64,000 bases of DNA from Lutibacter sp. Hel_I_33_5. GTDB taxonomy: Bacteria > Bacteroidota > Bacteroidia > Flavobacteriales > Flavobacteriaceae. Where the stretch lies: NCBI RefSeq assembly GCF_007827455.1, contig NZ_VISM01000001.1, positions 620,001 to 684,000 on the forward strand. The letters are read 5' to 3'. The position numbers and the translations under genes are program-made. A model generated the notes under the pieces. The model ran no database searches and was not told the DNA's origin. It was given only the letters and a program-made list of their open reading frames with translations. The number at the start of each line of letters is the position of its first letter. Within the stretch, counting starts at the first letter, position 1. Below, piece after piece: positions 44,377 through 53,716 of the stretch.

Positions 44377-45567
44377 ATGCCTTCAATATCTAAAAAAGGA
44401 ACTGCAATGCCACAATCACCAATTAGAAAATTGGTGCCATTTGCTGAAGCTGCTAAAAAAAGAGGAACTAAGGTGTATCATTTAAATATTGGACAGCCCG
44501 ATATTAAAACACCACAAGTAGCCTTAGATGCTGTAAAGAATAATACTATTTCTACACTTGCTTACGCCCGTTCTGAAGGTTCTGAAGTCTACAGAACTAA
44601 ATTAGCAAACTATTACAGTAAAAATAATATACACGTTTCTGCAAATAATATTATTGCAACAACTGGAGGTTCTGAAGCCTTGCTTTTTACAATCGGAAGT
44701 ATTACAGATCCAGGTGACGAAATTATTATACCAGAACCATTTTACGCGAATTATAATGGATTTTCTACAGCTTCTGGAGTAAAAGTTGTTCCTGTAATTT
44801 CTAGCATAGAAGATAATTTTTCGCTTCCTAAGATTGAAGATTTTGAAAAACTAATCACAGAGAAAACTAAGGCCATTTTAATTTGTAATCCAGGGAATCC
44901 AACAGGGTATTTATATTCTGAAGAAGAAATAGAAAAACTAAAACAGATTGTCTTAAAACATGATTTGTTTTTAATTGCTGATGAAGTGTATCGTGAATTT
45001 ACCTATGATGGTTTAGAACATAATTCGATTATGTCTTTAAATGGATTAGAAAAAAATGCAATTATTATAGATTCTGTTTCTAAACGATATAGTATGTGTG
45101 GCGCAAGAATTGGATGTATTGTTTCTAAAAATGATGAATTTATACAAACTGCCATTAAGTTTGCACAAGCACGATTAAGTCCGCCTACATACGCTTTAAT
45201 CGCTTCTGAAGCGGCTTTAGAAACACCACAAAGTTATTTTGATGATGTTATTGAAGAATATGAAGAACGTAGAAATACATTAATTTCTGAATTAGAAAAA
45301 ATTGATGGTGTAAAAGTTGCTAATCCAAAAGGAGCTTTCTATTGTGTAGCTCAATTACCAGTTGAAGATACCGATGATTTTGCACAATGGATTTTAGAAA
45401 GTTTTCATCATAATAATGAAACGGTAATGGTTGCTCCTGCTAGTGGATTTTATTCAACTAAAGGAGAAGGAAAAAATCAAGTTAGAATTGCTTATGTTTT
45501 AAATAAAAGTGATTTAATTCGTTCTGTAGAAATTATTTCTGTAGCGTTAAAACAATATAATAGTTAG
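44377..45567 (+). CDS. Class I/II PLP-dependent aminotransferase
   Basis: At 396 residues this belongs to the aspartate-aminotransferase fold I family. The PLP Lys is Lys236 in DSVSKRYSMCGARIG; NPGNPTGYLYSEEE and DEVYREFTYDG give the cofactor pocket. The tail Arg motif is KNQVRIAYVLN. Family members act on aspartate or aromatic amino acids; substrate choice cannot be fixed here. The murB start codon follows its stop with no gap. Confidence 0.9.
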   Translation: MPSISKKGTAMPQSPIRKLVPFAEAAKKRGTKVYHLNIGQPDIKTPQVALDAVKNNTISTLAYARSEGSEVYRTKLANYYSKNNIHVSANNIIATTGGSEALLFTIGSITDPGDEIIIPEPFYANYNGFSTASGVKVVPVISSIEDNFSLPKIEDFEKLITEKTKAILICNPGNPTGYLYSEEEIEKLKQIVLKHDLFLIADEVYREFTYDGLEHNSIMSLNGLEKNAIIIDSVSKRYSMCGARIGCIVSKNDEFIQTAIKFAQARLSPPTYALIASEAALETPQSYFDDVIEEYEERRNTLISELEKIDGVKVANPKGAFYCVAQLPVEDTDDFAQWILESFHHNNETVMVAPASGFYSTKGEGKNQVRIAYVLNKSDLIRSVEIISVALKQYNS

Positions 45568-46578
45568 TTGAAAATTCAAGAAAACATATCCTTAAAAAAG
45601 TATAATACATTTAATATTGATGTAAACGCTAAACGTTTTATTTCAATAAATTCTGTCTATGAATTACAGCAACTTTTAAAAACTGAAAAAGATATCTTTT
45701 TGATTTCTGGTGGAAGTAATATGTTACTTACAAATGATATTAAAAAACTAGTTGTACATCTTGATATTAAAGGGATTTCTATAGATAGAGAAAATCATGA
45801 TGATGTTTACCTAACTGTAAATGCTGGTGAAAACTGGCATGAATTTGTTTTATGGTGTGTTTCTCAAAATTATGGTGGTTTAGAAAATTTATCTTTAATT
45901 CCTGGTAATGTAGGTACATGTCCGATACAAAATATTGGTGCTTATGGAGTTGAAGTAAAAGATACAATTACAAGAGTAGAAGCTATTGATATTGAAACTG
46001 GAAAGTTAATTGAATTTTCGAATGCTGAATGCAATTTTGGTTACAGAAACTCTATTTTTAAAAATGAAGTTAAAGGCAAATATATTTTAACTTCTGTAAG
46101 TTTTTTACTCACCAAGAAAGAACATCAATTAAATACTTCGTATGGTGCTATTGAAACTGAATTAACTTCAAAAAATATAAAAACTCCAACATTAAAAGAT
46201 ATTTCTGATGCTATAATTTCAATTAGAAAATCAAAATTACCTGATCCAAAAGAAATTGGTAATAGCGGTAGTTTTTTTAAAAACCCAGTAATTTCTAAAA
46301 AACATTTTGATAAACTAAAAGAGAAATTCCCTAAAATTCCTAGTTATACAATTTCAGAAACTGAAATTAAAGTACCTGCTGGTTGGTTAATTGAACAATC
46401 TGGCTTTAAAGGTAAACGATTTGGTGAATTTGGCGTCCATGAAAAACAAGCGTTGGTACTTGTTAATTATGGAAATGCTAACGGAAAAGAAATTTTTGAA
46501 CTTGCAGAAAAAATTCAAAAAAAAATCAAACAAAATTTTGAGATTGACTTAGAAATTGAGGTTAATATTATTAACTAA
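45568..46578 (+). CDS. murB: UDP-N-acetylenolpyruvoylglucosamine reductase
   Basis: MurB makes UDP-MurNAc for peptidoglycan with NADPH and FAD. FAD-binding blocks are ISGGSNMLLT, ENLSLIPGNVGTCPIQNIGAYGVEVKD and the C-terminal domain with IGNSGSFFKNP (catalytic Ser) and AGWLIEQSGFKGKRFGEFGVHEKQALVLVN. Length (336) fits. The start is TTG at 45568, directly after the upstream TAG; the conserved N-terminus KIQENISLKKYNTFNID leaves no alternative. So translation is coupled to the aminotransferase. Confidence 0.95.
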   Translation: MKIQENISLKKYNTFNIDVNAKRFISINSVYELQQLLKTEKDIFLISGGSNMLLTNDIKKLVVHLDIKGISIDRENHDDVYLTVNAGENWHEFVLWCVSQNYGGLENLSLIPGNVGTCPIQNIGAYGVEVKDTITRVEAIDIETGKLIEFSNAECNFGYRNSIFKNEVKGKYILTSVSFLLTKKEHQLNTSYGAIETELTSKNIKTPTLKDISDAIISIRKSKLPDPKEIGNSGSFFKNPVISKKHFDKLKEKFPKIPSYTISETEIKVPAGWLIEQSGFKGKRFGEFGVHEKQALVLVNYGNANGKEIFELAEKIQKKIKQNFEIDLEIEVNIIN

Positions 46579-46584
46579 ATCCTA

Positions 46585-47235
46585 TTAACTTTCTTTTTTT
46601 AAAAGCTTAATATCTTCAATTAATTGAGCAACAGAAGCTCTGTTTAATCCATTATAAATACCTCGAATATGCTTGTTTTCATCAACTAGAATAAAGTTTT
46701 CTGTATGAAGAAAATCATCTATTCCTTTTGGTTCTCCTAAGTTTTCTTCTACAAAATACGATTTTCTTCCTAAATCATAAATTTGTTTTATATCACCAGT
46801 TAGAAGATGCCAATTCTTCCCAATATTATTTTCTAGAGCATAGTCTTTTAATTTAGAAATACTATCTATACTTGGAGTTACCGAATGCGAGAGTAATATA
46901 ATAGAGTCATCATTTTTAAATTCTTCTTGAATTAAATTCATATTTTTTGTCATCGTCGGACATATACCTGGACATGTTGTAAAAAAGAAATCAGCAACAT
47001 AAATTTTATTTTCTAATGTTTTCTGAGAAATTTTTTCTCCGTTTTGATTTCTTAATTCAAAGTTAGGAATCTTATGGAATTCAATTAATTTATTACTGTT
47101 ATTTGGAATCCAATTAGGTGTAAAAGAAGCTTCATTGTAATAAGGTAAAGCATCTATTTTTTTCACTTCACTTTTATTATTTTTACAACTAACAAAAACA
47201 ATTGAGAATAAAATTATTAAGCTATTTTTTAACAT
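46585..47235 (-). CDS. SCO1/SenC-family copper-chaperone lipoprotein
   Basis: A lipobox Cys (FVSCKNN) is followed by a thioredoxin-like SCO domain with the copper motif FFTTCPGICPTM (CxxxC) and a distal His in FLHTENFILVD. SCO proteins deliver copper to the CuA site of cytochrome oxidase or act as thiol reductases in the periplasm. I start at the ATG at 47235, which overlaps the MORN gene's end by 14 bases. Last gene of a three-gene minus-strand run with the MORN and YHYH lipoproteins. Confidence 0.88.
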   Translation of the reverse strand: MLKNSLIILFSIVFVSCKNNKSEVKKIDALPYYNEASFTPNWIPNNSNKLIEFHKIPNFELRNQNGEKISQKTLENKIYVADFFFTTCPGICPTMTKNMNLIQEEFKNDDSIILLSHSVTPSIDSISKLKDYALENNIGKNWHLLTGDIKQIYDLGRKSYFVEENLGEPKGIDDFLHTENFILVDENKHIRGIYNGLNRASVAQLIEDIKLLKKES

Positions 47236-47848
47236 ATTCAACTAACTTTTCATTTTTTAATTGATAGCATTTATTTGCTCTTCTTAAGCCATAAACTCTT
47301 CCGTTTTTAGCTTCATAATTAACATACAACTTACCATTTTCCAACCAAGCTTTTTGTAATCCATTTTCTTTCCCATTTAAAACATTTCTAATTTTCGCAA
47401 TTTTACCAGAAGGATACCATTTCTTTTCAATACCATTTTGAACACCATTTGTATAAATTAATTCTGATGATTTTTGTCCATTATCCCACCAACTTTTATA
47501 CAATCCTTCAATCCTATTCTGATTATAAAAATATTCTAACTTTATATTTCCACTTGAAAACCATTTTTTAACAATTCCTTGCCTTTTGCCATTATAAAAA
47601 CCTGTTTTTTCTTTTAATTGATTATTATCAAAATAACTAATTGCAAAACCATTAAAAGGTACATTTTGATAAAACCAAACACCTTTATTTTGATCAAGTC
47701 TTAATTCTTTTTTATCAACTTTAAAGTCAATAATTTTTATCGTATTAACATCTATATTTTCATCTAAATTTTTAGAAGTTGATTTATTACTACAACTAAT
47801 AAGTAAGATGAAATTAAAGAACAATAAAAATGTTTGATTTATTTTCAA
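47222..47848 (-). CDS. MORN/YwqK-like repeat lipoprotein
   Basis: Lipobox at Cys19 (LLISC). The rest is a string of repeats of about 22 residues of the form G..KEWY.NG.L..E..Y.NG...G (for example KTGFYNGKRQGIVKKWFSSGNIKLEYFYNQNRIEGLYKSWWDNGQKS). That is the MORN-2/YwqK pattern. Database pipelines call these antitoxins, but nothing here supports that. The start is TTG at 47848 (KINQTFLLFFNF...), five bases after the YHYH stop. Confidence 0.8.
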   Translation of the reverse strand: MKINQTFLLFFNFILLISCSNKSTSKNLDENIDVNTIKIIDFKVDKKELRLDQNKGVWFYQNVPFNGFAISYFDNNQLKEKTGFYNGKRQGIVKKWFSSGNIKLEYFYNQNRIEGLYKSWWDNGQKSSELIYTNGVQNGIEKKWYPSGKIAKIRNVLNGKENGLQKAWLENGKLYVNYEAKNGRVYGLRRANKCYQLKNEKLVEYVKK

Positions 47849-47851
47849 TTT

Positions 47852-48592
47852 TTAATATCCTTGATATGGGCCAGCAAAAGCTAAGTAAGAACCTGTTGTT
47901 GAATATAACTCATTAATTATATGATAATGATATTCTGAATTACTATCACTATGTTGGGTTGTAGATTTATGACCTCCAGAGACATCTAAATCAGTTGGGT
48001 ACGTTCCTGTAGAATTACATTTTCTTCCATATAGAAAAACTCCATCTAACAAAATACCTACTAATTTATCATCATCATTAGAAAAAGCTTTTGGCTCTAA
48101 ATGATAATGATAAACTCCTGGACCAATATGAGCTCCTGTCCAATCAAGACTTGCTGCTGCTTGATCTAAAGGTCCCCCTCCTTCTTGATCATTAAAAATT
48201 GATGCTCCACTAACTGCGATTCCAATTGTGTTAAAATTTGTTGCAACAGTAGAACCTGTTAAATTAGGAGTAGCATCTACTCTAATTGTAGTTGCATTAT
48301 TATTACTAGAAATTATACTTGGAGTTAAATTTACAGTTGGCTCATCTCTGTAAAGTGAATTTCCAGAACCCCAATAAACAGTTTCATGATTTGGCAAACC
48401 TGTTGTTTCAATAACAACATTACTTCCATCTAAATAAATAGTAGTCGCTTCTTTATTAAATTCAGCAAAAGCTGCGTGTAGCGTACCGGAAGTTGTTTCT
48501 ACAGTATCTTCAGATGCAGAACTACATGCCATTACACCTATTAAACATAAAACAATGAGGGATGAAATTTTAATAAACTGATTTTTTATCAT
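47852..48592 (-). CDS. YHYH-domain lipoprotein
   Basis: ATG at 48592 gives a signal peptide with lipobox Cys (GVMACSS). The domain contains YHYH twice, as GPGVYHYHLEP and SEYHYHIINE, with GVFLYGRKCNSTG between them. This matches the YHYH (PF14240) family, suspected of binding metal. An upstream TTG-led extension (to 48682) is not credible. It is first in a run with a MORN protein and SCO, which suggests a joint role in copper or redox handling, by context only. Confidence 0.82.
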   Translation of the reverse strand: MIKNQFIKISSLIVLCLIGVMACSSASEDTVETTSGTLHAAFAEFNKEATTIYLDGSNVVIETTGLPNHETVYWGSGNSLYRDEPTVNLTPSIISSNNNATTIRVDATPNLTGSTVATNFNTIGIAVSGASIFNDQEGGGPLDQAAASLDWTGAHIGPGVYHYHLEPKAFSNDDDKLVGILLDGVFLYGRKCNSTGTYPTDLDVSGGHKSTTQHSDSNSEYHYHIINELYSTTGSYLAFAGPYQGY

Positions 48593-48667
48593 GATTTTTA
48601 GCTTTAATTTAGTATTACTATAATCATTAGACCTCATCAAATTAAAAAAGTTTAATTCTATATAAAA

Positions 48668-48697
48668 AAACCAGATAAACATATGTTTATCTGGTTT
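48668..48697 (-). terminator. Terminator of aqpZ
   Basis: A perfect 15-bp stem (AAACCAGATAAACAT / ATGTTTATCTGGTTT) with no loop bases spare lies 24 bases past the aqpZ stop. On the minus strand it ends in a run of seven T. Confidence 0.8.
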
Positions 48698-48720
48698 GTA
48701 GAATATAAAAATTGATAAGT

Positions 48721-49407
48721 TTATTCTTTATCAAATAATGCTTTATGAATAAATCCTGCTACTATCGCACCAGCAATTGGAGCAACCCAGAATAACCAAG
48801 ACTGTGTTAAAAACTCACCGCCAGCAAAAATTGCCTGACTCATAGAACGTGCAGGGTTTACTGATGTATTTGTAATAGGAATACTAATTAAGTGAATTAA
48901 TGTTAACCCTAAACCAATAGCGATTGGCGCAAAACCTTTTGGTGCTCTTTCGTTTGTACTTCCTAAAATAATTAATAAGAAAAATAAAGTTAATAAGAAT
49001 TCAGCAACAAAAGCAGCAGTAATATTAAAGCCACCTGGAGATAAATGTCCATATCCATTAGCTGCAAAACCACCGACACCATCAAATCCAGATTTGTTAG
49101 AAACGATAAGGTATAAAGCACAAGCAGCAAGAATAGCTCCTACTAATTGAGAAATTATATAAGGTATTAATTCTTTTGCAGAAAATTTTCCTCCAGCCCA
49201 AAGACCAAAAGAAACTGCGGGATTAAAATGTCCGCCAGAAATATGTCCAACAGCATATGCCATAGTTAATACTGTTAAACCAAAAGCAAGTGCAACACCT
49301 GCAAAACCAATTCCTAAATCTGGAAAAGCAGCAGCAAATATTGCGCTACCACAACCTCCAAAAACTAACCAAAATGTTCCGAATAACTCGGCAAAGTATT
49401 TTTTCAT
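48721..49407 (-). CDS. aqpZ: Aquaporin Z
   Basis: Six-helix MIP channel with both NPA boxes (62-64 in GGHFNPAV and 184-186 in TSVNPARS). The filter residues Arg187 and His172 (LIHLISIP) and a Phe/Thr-rich pore favour a water-selective channel of the AqpZ type over a glycerol facilitator. Length 228 is typical. Inner membrane. It is a single gene with its own terminator, and divergent from the 49543 gene. Confidence 0.93.
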   Translation of the reverse strand: MKKYFAELFGTFWLVFGGCGSAIFAAAFPDLGIGFAGVALAFGLTVLTMAYAVGHISGGHFNPAVSFGLWAGGKFSAKELIPYIISQLVGAILAACALYLIVSNKSGFDGVGGFAANGYGHLSPGGFNITAAFVAEFLLTLFFLLIILGSTNERAPKGFAPIAIGLGLTLIHLISIPITNTSVNPARSMSQAIFAGGEFLTQSWLFWVAPIAGAIVAGFIHKALFDKE

Positions 49408-49491
49408 AATTATAAAAATTTAAAATAGTTGAATGTAAATATGACACTTAAAAAAATAAAAGTCACAACCCTAAATATACGATAAATTAAT

Positions 49492-49523
49492 TGCTCCCTA
49501 AAAGTAGAGTTTCATTATCTTTG
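49492..49523 (+). promoter_or_regulatory. Promoter of the 49543 gene
   Basis: TTG at 49492-49494 and the consensus box TATCTTTG at 49516-49523 are separated by 21 bases; the ATG is 20 bases downstream. Confidence 0.6.
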
Positions 49524-49542
49524 CAAAACAAAATCCATTTTC

Positions 49543-49746
49543 ATGAAATTAGTTATACTTACTGTTGGATTATTATCGCTTGCTGTAGCTGGGATTGCAA
49601 TTAAAATTTGGGCTAAAAAAGATGGCAAATTTGCTGGTACTTGTGCCAGTCAAAACCCTATGTTAAATCAAGACGGTGAGGCTTGTGGGTTTTGTGGAAA
49701 AACTCCAGATCAGTTTGAGAATTGTGCAGAACCACAACACAATTAA
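49543..49746 (+). CDS. Small membrane-anchored Cys-containing protein
   Basis: 67 residues: an N-terminal hydrophobic helix (about 3-22, no lipobox), then GTCASQNPMLNQDGEACGFCGKTPDQFENC with four Cys (CxxxxxxxxxxxxxCxxC...C). I recall this as an unnamed small flavobacterial family. The Cys spacing could hold a metal or disulfides in the periplasm. It precedes the glycosyltransferase gene by 12 bases and has its own promoter. Confidence 0.7.
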   Translation: MKLVILTVGLLSLAVAGIAIKIWAKKDGKFAGTCASQNPMLNQDGEACGFCGKTPDQFENCAEPQHN

Positions 49747-49758
49747 TCTTTTTATTAA

Positions 49759-50862
49759 ATGATAATTACTGTATTTTTCTACTTTTTTGTAGCAGTTACA
49801 GCCATACAAATTATTTACTACCTTTCTTTTTTATCATTTTTATCAGCTAAAAAAAAGAAGTCAAACAACATTAAAAACCTTCCTATTTCGGTAATTATTT
49901 GTGCAAAAAATGAAGCACAAAATTTACAGAAATACCTTCCTTCAGTCATCAATCAAAAATATAACGATTTTGAAATTGTTTTAATCAACGATGCTTCTTC
50001 AGATGATACTCTTGAAGTAATGGAGAATTTTGAGAAAAAAAATAATAACATAAAAATTGTTGATGTAAAAAACATTGAAGCTTTCTGGGGTAATAAAAAA
50101 TATGCATTAACACTTGGAATTAAAGCTGCAAAAAATGAGCACCTATTATTTACTGATGCGGATTGTTTAATTTCTTCTGATAATTGGATTTCAGAAATGA
50201 GCACTCGTTTTAACGAGGAAAAAACAATTATTTTAGGTTATGGAAAATACGCAAAAACTAAACGTTCTTTGGTAAATTTATTAGTGAGATATGAAACATT
50301 ACTTACTGCAATTCAATATTTTTCGTACGCAAAATTAGGTTCGCCTTATATGGGTGTTGGTAGAAACTTAGCTTATACTAAATCTGATTTTTTTAAAACA
50401 AAAGGATTTATTAGTCATTTACATATTAGGTCTGGAGATGATGATTTATTTATCCAAGATGCTGCTTCTAATACCAATACAACTATTTGCACTTCATTAG
50501 ATAGTTTTACTGTTTCTGATGCTCCTACCAGCTTACAGGAATGGTTTCGTCAAAAGAGAAGGCATATTTCTACATCTGACTATTATAAATTTAAGCATAA
50601 ATTTTTTTTAGGCTTATTTTATACGTCAAAAGTATTTTTTTACATGTTATCAATTATTTTTTTAATTTATAACTGGAAAATAAGTTTACCGTTAATAATC
50701 CTTTATTATTTGATTTGTTATATTTCTGTTGGTCTTTCAGCAAAAAAATTACAGGAAACACAAGTGCTATTTTTCTTGCCTTTTTTAGAAATTTTCTTAC
50801 TATTATTTCAATTTACTATATTTATAGCCAACTCTATTTCAAAACCTGTTCATTGGAAATAA
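49759..50862 (+). CDS. Glycosyltransferase family 2
   Basis: An N-terminal hydrophobic helix (about 3-25), then a GT-A domain: LPISVIICAKNEAQNLQKYLPSVINQ, the donor-binding FTDADC (DxD) and GDDDLFIQDAA. The acceptor Q-x-x-R-R-H motif is in WFRQKRRHISTSDYYKF. Two or three C-terminal helices make it an integral inner-membrane enzyme, likely adding sugars to a lipid or surface glycan. The sigma factor gene starts inside its last 10 bases. Confidence 0.88.
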   Translation: MIITVFFYFFVAVTAIQIIYYLSFLSFLSAKKKKSNNIKNLPISVIICAKNEAQNLQKYLPSVINQKYNDFEIVLINDASSDDTLEVMENFEKKNNNIKIVDVKNIEAFWGNKKYALTLGIKAAKNEHLLFTDADCLISSDNWISEMSTRFNEEKTIILGYGKYAKTKRSLVNLLVRYETLLTAIQYFSYAKLGSPYMGVGRNLAYTKSDFFKTKGFISHLHIRSGDDDLFIQDAASNTNTTICTSLDSFTVSDAPTSLQEWFRQKRRHISTSDYYKFKHKFFLGLFYTSKVFFYMLSIIFLIYNWKISLPLIILYYLICYISVGLSAKKLQETQVLFFLPFLEIFLLLFQFTIFIANSISKPVHWK

Positions 50863-51413
50863 AAAAAGAAGAATTACTTACACAAATTAAAAAAGCAAAA
50901 AAAGGGAGTCAATCTGCCTTTAATATTTTATTAGATACTTTTTGGAGTAGTGTTTATGCATTTTTATTAAAAAAAGTACATAATGATAATGATGCTGAAG
51001 ATATTACCATTCAAACTTTTTCTAAGGCATTTGATAGAATTGAAACTTTTGATGAAAAATATCAATTCAAAACTTGGCTGATTAGTATTTCTAAAAATGT
51101 TCATATTGATTATTTGCGTAAAAAGAAATCTTCTAATTCCATTGAAACTACCAAAGAGCAAGAAGATGAAGTTTATACTGTTATGGATGATGCTTTATCT
51201 CCTGAAGATAAACTTATTACAGAACAAAACTTAGCTAAACTACTAAAGGACATTAAAAAATTAAAGCCTAAATATCAGGAAGTTATCAATCTAAGATACT
51301 TTCAAGAATTGAGTTATAAAGAAATCTCGGAACATATTAAAGAACCCATGAATAACGTAAAAGTAAAACTTTTACGTGCTAGAAAATTGTTGGCAGAGAT
51401 CATTAAGAATTAG
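50853..51413 (+). CDS. ECF-type RNA polymerase sigma factor
   Basis: 186 residues with region 2 (SAFNILLDTFWSSVYAFLLKKV, NDAEDITIQTFSKAFDRI, FKTWLISISKNVHIDYLRKKK) and region 4 (KPKYQEVINLRYFQELSYKEISEHIKEPMNNVKVKLLRARKLL). Start is TTG at 50853 (EIKKEELLTQIKKAKKG); extensions upstream read through the glycosyltransferase gene. No anti-sigma gene follows; the neighbour is an Nramp-like transporter, 5 bases downstream, so its regulation is unclear. Confidence 0.9.
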   Translation: MEIKKEELLTQIKKAKKGSQSAFNILLDTFWSSVYAFLLKKVHNDNDAEDITIQTFSKAFDRIETFDEKYQFKTWLISISKNVHIDYLRKKKSSNSIETTKEQEDEVYTVMDDALSPEDKLITEQNLAKLLKDIKKLKPKYQEVINLRYFQELSYKEISEHIKEPMNNVKVKLLRARKLLAEIIKN

Positions 51414-51418
51414 TACTT

Positions 51419-52639
51419 ATGAAAAAATCATTCTTAAATTCTTTAGGTCCAGGATTACTTTTTGCAGGCGCAGCAATTGGTGTATCTCATTTGGTACAAT
51501 CTACACGAGCTGGTGCAGAATTTGGATTTGGTTTATTATGGGCATTGTTATTAGTACATCTATTTAAATATCCTTTTTTTCAGTTTGGGCCACGTTATGC
51601 TGCGGCAACAGGAGAAACTTTATTAGACGGTTATAAAAAACTCGGTAAAAATGTTTTAGCTATTTATTTTGTATTGAGTTTCGGAACTATGTTTACTATA
51701 CAAGCTGCCGTTACTATTGTTACTGCAGGGTTAGCTTCTCAACTTTTTGGCATCACAGATAATCTAGTGTTATGGTCTGTTGTTATTACAATTATTAGCA
51801 TTCTAATTCTAGTAGTTGGTAAATATAAATTGTTGGATAATTTAATGAAATACATTATCCTTATCCTGACTGTTAGCACAATTATAGCTGTTAATGTAGC
51901 ATTATTTAGTACAAAAGAAAGTTTTGAAATAACACAGATATTCCCAAGTGGAACTATAGAAATCACTTTTTTAATTGCTTTTTTAGGTTGGATGCCAGCA
52001 CCTTTAGATATTTCTATTTGGCATTCGCTTTGGTCTATTGAAAAGGAAAAAAATACGTTTCAAAAAATAAAACCCAAACAAGCCATTTTCGACTTTAATG
52101 TTGGGTATATCGGTACATTATTTTTAGGAGTTTGCTTTGTTATGTTGGGAGCTTTAGTGATGTATCATTCTGGTGAAACCTTTTCTAATAAAGGTGGTGT
52201 ATTTGCATCACAATTAATACAATTATATACTAAAAATCTTGGTGAATTCTTTTACATTTTTATTGCTGTAGCAGCATTTACAACTATGTTTAGCACAACA
52301 ATAACAACGTTAGATGCTTCTCCTAGAGCTATGACAAAAACAACCAATTTATTATTTAAAAAGAAAACAATATTCAATTATTGGTTTTGGATTCTTTTTT
52401 TAGGGTTTGGAACATTTATTATCCTAAACTTCTTCTTAGCTGATATGGGATTTTTAGTAAAACTAGCAACTATTTTATCTTTTTTAACGGCTCCTTTTTA
52501 TGCTATTTTAAACTATCTATTGATTACTGGAAAACATACACCAAAAGAACATCAACCTTCCATCTATTTAAAAACTTTAAGTATTCTTGGAATTGTATTT
52601 CTTATTGGTTTTAGCATTTGGTTTTTACTCAATTTATAA
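51419..52639 (+). CDS. Nramp-related metal transporter, atypical motifs
   Basis: 406 residues with about 11 membrane helices and the LeuT-like Nramp start GPGLLFAGAAIGVSHLVQSTRAGAEFGF. In canonical Nramp the first helix carries DPGN and helix 6 carries MPH. Here these positions read roughly GVSHL and MPAPLDISIWHS, so the usual metal ligands Asp and Asn are absent. It is probably a divergent branch whose substrate (magnesium, another cation, or none) cannot be deduced. Five bases after the ECF sigma gene. Confidence 0.8.
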   Translation: MKKSFLNSLGPGLLFAGAAIGVSHLVQSTRAGAEFGFGLLWALLLVHLFKYPFFQFGPRYAAATGETLLDGYKKLGKNVLAIYFVLSFGTMFTIQAAVTIVTAGLASQLFGITDNLVLWSVVITIISILILVVGKYKLLDNLMKYIILILTVSTIIAVNVALFSTKESFEITQIFPSGTIEITFLIAFLGWMPAPLDISIWHSLWSIEKEKNTFQKIKPKQAIFDFNVGYIGTLFLGVCFVMLGALVMYHSGETFSNKGGVFASQLIQLYTKNLGEFFYIFIAVAAFTTMFSTTITTLDASPRAMTKTTNLLFKKKTIFNYWFWILFLGFGTFIILNFFLADMGFLVKLATILSFLTAPFYAILNYLLITGKHTPKEHQPSIYLKTLSILGIVFLIGFSIWFLLNL

Positions 52640-52651
52640 AACAATTCTTTG

Positions 52652-52659
52652 TAACTTTG
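52652..52659 (+). promoter_or_regulatory. TAnnTTTG box upstream of lipA
   Basis: TAACTTTG matches the consensus and ends 17 bases before the lipA ATG. A matching upstream TTG is not clear. Confidence 0.45.
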
Positions 52660-52676
52660 CAGTTCATTAATTAAGC

Positions 52677-53546
52677 ATGTCAGAGAACGCTGTTATTACT
52701 CCAGAGAGACAAAAAAAACCAAAATGGTTACGTGTAAAATTACCTGTTGGTAAAAAATACACAGAACTTAGAGGTTTAGTAGATAAATACAAATTAAACA
52801 CTATTTGTACCAGTGGAAGTTGCCCTAATATGGGTGAATGTTGGGGTGAAGGAACTGCAACATTTATGATTCTTGGTAATACTTGTACTCGTTCTTGTGG
52901 ATTTTGCGGTGTAAAAACCGGAAGACCAGAAACTGTAGAATGGGATGAACCAGAAAAAGTTGCTCGATCTATAAAAATTATGGGGATTAAACATGCCGTA
53001 ATCACTTCTGTAGATAGAGATGATTTAAAAGATGGCGGCTCAATTATTTGGGCAGAAACTGTTGATGCAATTAGAAGAGCAAATCCAAACACAACGCTAG
53101 AAACTTTAATTCCTGATTTTCAAGGAAATGAAAAGTTAATTGATAGAATTATTGAGGTACACCCAGAAGTAGTTTCTCACAATATGGAAACTGTAAGAAG
53201 ACTAACTAGAGAAGTTAGAATTCAAGCAAAATACGAAAGAAGTTTAGGTGTTTTAAAATACTTAAAAGAAAAAGGGATGCGTACAAAATCTGGTATTATG
53301 CTTGGTTTAGGCGAAACTGAAGAAGAAGTAATCCAAACCATGAAAGATGTAAGAAATGTTGGATTAGATGTTATTACTATTGGTCAATATTTACAACCTT
53401 CTAAAAAGCATTTACCTGTTAAAGAATTTATTACTCCAGAACAATTTAAAAAATACGAAACTCTTGGTTTAGAAATGGGCTTTATGTACGTAGAAAGTGG
53501 TGCATTAGTCCGTTCTTCTTACAAAGCACATAAACATGCTAACTAA
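52677..53546 (+). CDS. lipA: Lipoyl synthase
   Basis: Radical SAM enzyme inserting two sulfur atoms into octanoyl groups on lipoate-dependent enzymes. The auxiliary cluster Cys are Cys44, Cys49 and Cys55 ([13 protein letters not shown]). The SAM cluster is Cys70, Cys74 and Cys77 (CTRSCGFC). [15 protein letters not shown] and the final SSYKA are typical of LipA. Length 289 is normal. A candidate small RNA and a terminator follow it. Confidence 0.95.
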   Translation: MSENAVITPERQKKPKWLRVKLPVGKKYTELRGLVDKYKLNTICTSGSCPNMGECWGEGTATFMILGNTCTRSCGFCGVKTGRPETVEWDEPEKVARSIKIMGIKHAVITSVDRDDLKDGGSIIWAETVDAIRRANPNTTLETLIPDFQGNEKLIDRIIEVHPEVVSHNMETVRRLTREVRIQAKYERSLGVLKYLKEKGMRTKSGIMLGLGETEEEVIQTMKDVRNVGLDVITIGQYLQPSKKHLPVKEFITPEQFKKYETLGLEMGFMYVESGALVRSSYKAHKHAN

Positions 53547-53584
53547 TTGTTAAGTTTTTGTAAAAACCTATAACTAAATCATTT

Positions 53585-53692
53585 ATGGCACAATACTTGT
53601 GAAAGTATTATCGAGGAGACGTAGTAAACCTCTTCATTGTGTAAATTATTTGAATTAGTTGATAAAAAACCATCTCGCAGAGATGGTTTTTT
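53585..53692 (+). ncRNA. Candidate small structured RNA after lipA
   Basis: Between lipA and the terminator lies a foldable region: AATACTT/AAGTATT (53592-53598 with 53603-53609) closes a GTGA tetraloop of GNRA type. GAGG/CCTC (53613-53632) forms a second hairpin, and CAC...GTG (53589-53591 with 53639-53641) could close both. The terminator at 53664-53692 ends it. I cannot match it to a known RNA family; it might also be an unremarkable lipA 3' region. Confidence 0.35.
53664..53692. terminator. Bidirectional terminator between lipA region and the 53717 gene
   Basis: AAAAAACCATCTC pairs with GAGATGGTTTTTT around a GCA loop. T-runs on both strands allow use in either direction. Confidence 0.85.
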
Positions 53693-53716
53693 TCTTTCTA
53701 TCTATAATCGTTTGAA

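Noticed and set aside
47222..47848. Toxin-antitoxin role for the MORN lipoprotein
   Set aside because: The YwqK antitoxin label comes from repeat similarity; here it is a lipoprotein in a run with SCO and YHYH genes and no toxin is present.
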